Below are positions 5,776-7,485 of a stretch of 7,485 bases of DNA, one piece after another. Both the position numbers and the translations under genes were made by a program. Source of the stretch: Tannerella sp. (GTDB taxonomy: Bacteria; Bacteroidota; Bacteroidia; Bacteroidales; Tannerellaceae); assembly GCA_031271245.1 (NCBI GenBank), contig JAISWC010000016.1, positions 1-7,485 of the forward strand, written 5' to 3'. Within the stretch, counting starts at the first letter, position 1, and each line of letters starts with the position of its first letter. A model generated the notes under the pieces. That model was not told the DNA's origin, did no database searches, and saw only the letters and a list, made by a program, of their open reading frames with translations.

Positions 5776-6016
5776 ATTAAAAGCCAACGGTACTTTTAAA
5801 ACAATTACCGACAAGACAAGTAGGCTAAAAATCCTTCGCAGATTATCAGCCTTTGACTTCGCACGTACAGCACGATAGAATATCTCCCGGACTGTGGGAA
5901 ACATTGAACAACCCTAATTTTAACCTCCCTATTTTTGAGGGGTTTAAAAATGAATCTGCCAAACTTCACTTCCGGATGTCGCCTCAAAAATGGAATAATG
6001 GAACCGGCGCTATAAT
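5776..6016 (+). pseudogene. KilA-N domain protein, degraded relic
   Basis: Pieces of a KilA-N DNA-binding domain appear in order on the plus strand in shifting frames. They are KANGTFKTITDKTSR (about 5777-5825), KNPSQIISL then a TGA then LRTYSTIEYL (5830-5886), and GLWETLNNPNFNLPIFEGFK then NESAKLHFRMSPQKW and NGTGAI (5889 to about 6016). Typical family members read ...DIARYKNP..II.NWLR..STIE(F/Y)LGLWE.L.NPNF...EF.GFKNEAG...F.MSPQKWI..TGAIGI. The TGA at 5854-5856 falls exactly where the conserved Trp (TGG) belongs, and extra bases at 5887-5888 cause one of the shifts. The family includes phage antirepressor-type proteins and chromosomal Bacteroidetes proteins of about 270 residues. Here the relic stops before the second half of the domain, and the remainder of the last frame runs by chance to a TGA overlapping the next start codon. 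Not functional. Confidence 0.75.
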
Positions 6017-6040
6017 GAATGATGGAATTGATTTTTTTAC

Positions 6041-6048
6041 TACCTTTG
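6041..6048 (+). promoter_or_regulatory. Bacteroidetes -7 box for the thioesterase gene
   Basis: TACCTTTG matches TAnnTTTG exactly and is followed by GCG, a common extension. The predicted transcript would start about 25 bases before the ATG at 6080. No TTTG -33 element stands at the expected distance. Close upstream, TATAAT at 6011-6016 matches a classical sigma-70 -10 box but has no convincing -35 partner. Confidence 0.6.
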
Positions 6049-6079
6049 CGCCCTCAAAATCAAATGGATTTGAAAGAAT

Positions 6080-6565
6080 ATGAAAGAGATAAACCAAAAA
6101 CATATTGAAGCGGTTATTGAACTTATAAATAAAAGTTCCTATTTCTCTTTATTGTCAATGAATGTTTGTGCAATAAGAGATGGATATTGTAAATTAGAAA
6201 TTAGCCTTGATGAAAAACATCTTAATCCATTTGGAGGTTTACATGGTGGCGTTTACTCATCGGCAATAGATACCGCAGCATATTGGGCTGTTTATAGCAG
6301 TGTAGATGAAAATGCCGGACTTATATCTATTGATCTTCATGTTGACAATATTTCAACGGTTCAAAAAGGGAAAATAATTGTGGAAGGAAAACAAATAAAG
6401 GCGGGTCGGACAATATGTTTTTCCGAAGGGACGATAAAAGATGAATGTGGCAAAATATTGGCGCATGGAACATCAAAATTATTGGTGACAACCGGATTAC
6501 AAACAATAAATCAGGCTATAACAGCAATGGGTTATGAGGCATTACCGCCAAAATTTTTAGAATAA
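6080..6565 (+). CDS. PaaI-type hotdog-fold acyl-CoA thioesterase
   Basis: This 161-residue protein has the length and central signature of the PaaI/YdiI (4HBT) hotdog thioesterases: HLNPFGGLHGGVYSSAIDTA at residues 47-66. HxN, the HGG turn (55-57) and the helix Asp64 are the usual active-site positions. LISIDLHVDNIS (81-92) and the strand after KIIVEGKQIKAGRTICFSEG (98-117) complete the fold. Members hydrolyse acyl- or aryl-acyl-CoA in the cytoplasm as homo-tetramers; the substrate cannot be told from sequence. The ATG at 6080 is supported by a -7 box 30 bases upstream and a weak GAAAG; the start overlaps a chance stop of the relic frame (ATGA). The gene is visibly A+T-rich with many AAA, ATA and TTA codons, unlike the G+C-richer neighbours on both sides, which suggests acquisition. 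It appears intact and forms a single-gene transcript. Confidence 0.85.
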   Translation: MKEINQKHIEAVIELINKSSYFSLLSMNVCAIRDGYCKLEISLDEKHLNPFGGLHGGVYSSAIDTAAYWAVYSSVDENAGLISIDLHVDNISTVQKGKIIVEGKQIKAGRTICFSEGTIKDECGKILAHGTSKLLVTTGLQTINQAITAMGYEALPPKFLE

Positions 6566-6602
6566 AAGCGGGGATGATTTTTTGTGAGAGAAAATTGATC
6601 CG

Positions 6603-7358
6603 GTTTGCACACCCCTACCTGCCGGGGTGATCATCGACGGCGGCGAGCGGACAGTAGACCTGACCGGCTCGGCGAACAGCAGTCCCCTCATCACCGTGGG
6701 GACGGGCGTGACGCTCACGCTGCGGAACATCACCTTTAAGGGTCTGAATGCTACCGGCGACGGGACAAACAACATCGTCTCCCTCATCAAAGTGGAGAGC
6801 GGCGGGGCATCTCATCCTTGACGCCGAGGCGGTTATCAGGGAGAACGGCGGCGGCGTGTATGTGAGCGGCGGCACGCTCGTCATGAACGGCGGGAGGATA
6901 AACAGCAACTTTGGCGGCACCAGCAGCAACACCAGCGGCGGCGACGTGTATATGGAGGGCGGCACGTTCACCATGAACGGCGGAGAGATAAGCAACAATG
7001 AAGGCCCGGCATATATGTCAATAACAGCGGCGCGTTCCTCAGGAAAGGCGGAACCGTATCCGGCAATGCTACGCAGGGCGGCGGCGGCGGCGTGCGTATC
7101 CAGGATGGCGCGTTCACGATGAGCGGCGGGACCATAAGCAACAATATCAACGCGGGTTCCACCGGCGGCAACTTCTTTAAGACCGGCGGCACTGTCTACG
7201 GAAATGATGCAGCAACCCCCGCCGAGTTGCAAAACATATCGAGTAACCCCGCCAACGGTGCGGCGGTCTGTATGTGGGCGGCCCCTTATTATAAACGCAA
7301 CACGACGGCGGGGCCGACGGTTAACCTGCGCAGCGACGACCCCGCCAACTGGGAGTAG
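6603..7358 (+). pseudogene. 3' part of a glycine-rich beta-helix repeat protein, two frameshifts
   Basis: From about 6603 the frame reads LPAGVIIDGGERTVDLTGSA, then LITVGTGVTLTLRNITFKGL, a right-handed beta-helix entry. After a one-base gain in the G-run at 6804-6807 it continues HLILDAEAVIRENGGGVYVS. Four repeat units follow: GGGVYVSGGTLVMNGG (6847 on), GGDVYMEGGTFTMNGG (6937 on), GIYVNNSGAFLRKGG (7008 on) and GGVRIQDGAFTMSGG (7086 on). A one-base loss in the C-run at 7005-7007 shifts back to the first frame. The end, FFKTGGTVYGND...KRNTTAGPTVNLRSDDPANWE, is a closing block I associate with large surface repeat proteins of Treponema and some Firmicutes. No start codon, signal peptide or N-terminal region exists; coding begins right after the thioesterase gene. 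Repairing both shifts gives about 250 continuous residues, so sequencing error in homopolymers is possible, but the 5' truncation is real. Confidence 0.72.
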
Positions 7359-7377
7359 TGGTTAGCGGTTAACCCAC
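7358..7377. terminator. Possible hairpin between convergent gene ends
   Basis: GTGGTTA (7358-7364) can pair with TAAC-CCAC (7370-7377), giving seven base pairs with one bulged C and a five-base loop. It directly follows the TAG of the beta-helix relic and precedes the stop of the minus-strand gene at the right edge. There is no U-tract, so a terminator role is tentative. Confidence 0.25.
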
Positions 7378-7388
7378 ATTGCAGCCTG

Positions 7389-7485
7389 TTACGTCACAAA
7401 TTTCCTAAAATCAGCAACATCCATTTTTTCAAATTCCGATTTGTGTACTACAAATTTTCGTTTGGAGTAGGGACGCGATTTGTAG
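7389..7485 (-). CDS. Unidentified protein, C-terminal fragment at the right edge
   Basis: On the minus strand the window enters an open frame of 31 codons ending in TAA (7389-7391): YKSRPYSKRKFVVHKSEFEK then MDVADFRKFVT. It is rich in Lys, Arg, Phe and Val with a plausible amphipathic end, and its codon use looks like coding sequence. I do not recognise the family. It is 5'-incomplete because the window ends, and it converges with the beta-helix relic across about 30 bases. Confidence 0.4.
   Translation of the reverse strand, partial: YKSRPYSKRKFVVHKSEFEKMDVADFRKFVT
7448..7485. repeat. 8-bp inverted repeat at the right edge
   Basis: CTACAAAT (7448-7455) and ATTTGTAG (7478-7485) are perfect inverted repeats 22 bases apart, the second ending exactly at the window boundary. 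A third related copy, ATTTGTG, lies at 7439-7445. It falls inside the putative minus-strand coding fragment, so it may just reflect the similar tripeptides encoded there (YKS and HKS). Confidence 0.35.

Noticed and set aside
6011..6016. TATAAT as a sigma-70 promoter for the thioesterase
   Set aside because: No -35 element stands 16-18 bases upstream, and the Bacteroidetes -7 box at 6041-6048 is better placed.
5853..6083. 76-codon frame overlapping the thioesterase start by ATGA as a translationally coupled gene
   Set aside because: Its TTG start is within the KilA-N relic, which has frameshifts and a nonsense codon, and the last ~20 codons match nothing; the overlap is probably chance.
7077..7091. 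GGC trinucleotide run as a functional microsatellite
   Set aside because: It encodes the glycine run expected at the turn of a beta-helix repeat, and no length variation can be seen from one sequence.
6615..7232. Minus-strand open frame of 205 codons rich in Pro and Leu
   Set aside because: It is complementary to the glycine-rich repeats; Gly codons (GGC) read backwards give Ala/Pro runs. The plus strand carries the real beta-helix pattern.

Overview
The window looks like Bacteroidales DNA, probably from a gut or other host-associated community. Four things point there. A single-domain starch-synthase-like gene is followed directly by a DUF4270 lipoprotein gene. There are Bacteroidetes-type -7 boxes (TAnnTTTG) at 5614-5621 (minus) and 6041-6048 (plus). 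There is a BspA-type leucine-rich-repeat protein, and there is a KilA-N relic of the kind common in Bacteroidetes. No tRNA, rRNA, CRISPR array or recognisable transposase or integrase is present.

Layout, left to right. (1) 1-117: end of an unidentified helical coding stretch. 118-1011 (+): 5'-truncated BspA-like LRR protein. (2) 1012-1506: gene-poor stretch with small hairpins, an 11-bp tandem repeat, an inverted repeat and the frameshifted C-terminal remnant of a probable secreted beta-sandwich protein on the minus strand. (3) 1507-3271 (-): an RND efflux permease reduced by a large internal deletion and a one-base frameshift, then joined in frame to the C-terminal two thirds of a GH20 beta-N-acetylhexosaminidase. 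(4) 3331-5572 (-): the only stretch that looks ancestral and healthy, a two-gene operon of a starch-synthase-like protein and a DUF4270 lipoprotein. (5) 5573-6079: promoter of that operon, a TIR-like inverted repeat, and a KilA-N pseudogene with frameshifts and an in-frame TGA. (6) 6080-6565 (+): an intact, A+T-rich PaaI/hotdog thioesterase with its own -7 box. (7) About 6603-7358 (+): the 3' part of a glycine-rich right-handed beta-helix repeat protein, broken by two one-base frameshifts and resembling surface proteins of Treponema. (8) 7389-7485 (-): C-terminus of an unidentified protein running off the window.

Only the operon, the thioesterase and possibly the LRR gene look able to make a normal product. 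The rest is a mosaic of gene ends and relics joined without visible mobile-element genes. Either this is a decaying, heavily rearranged segment, or some joints are metagenome assembly artefacts; sequence alone cannot decide. I see no convincing new multi-gene system. The most informative observations are the RND-GH20 fusion with its microhomology deletion, the unannotated KilA-N relic, the 11-bp repeat array, and the foreign-looking thioesterase and beta-helix pair.
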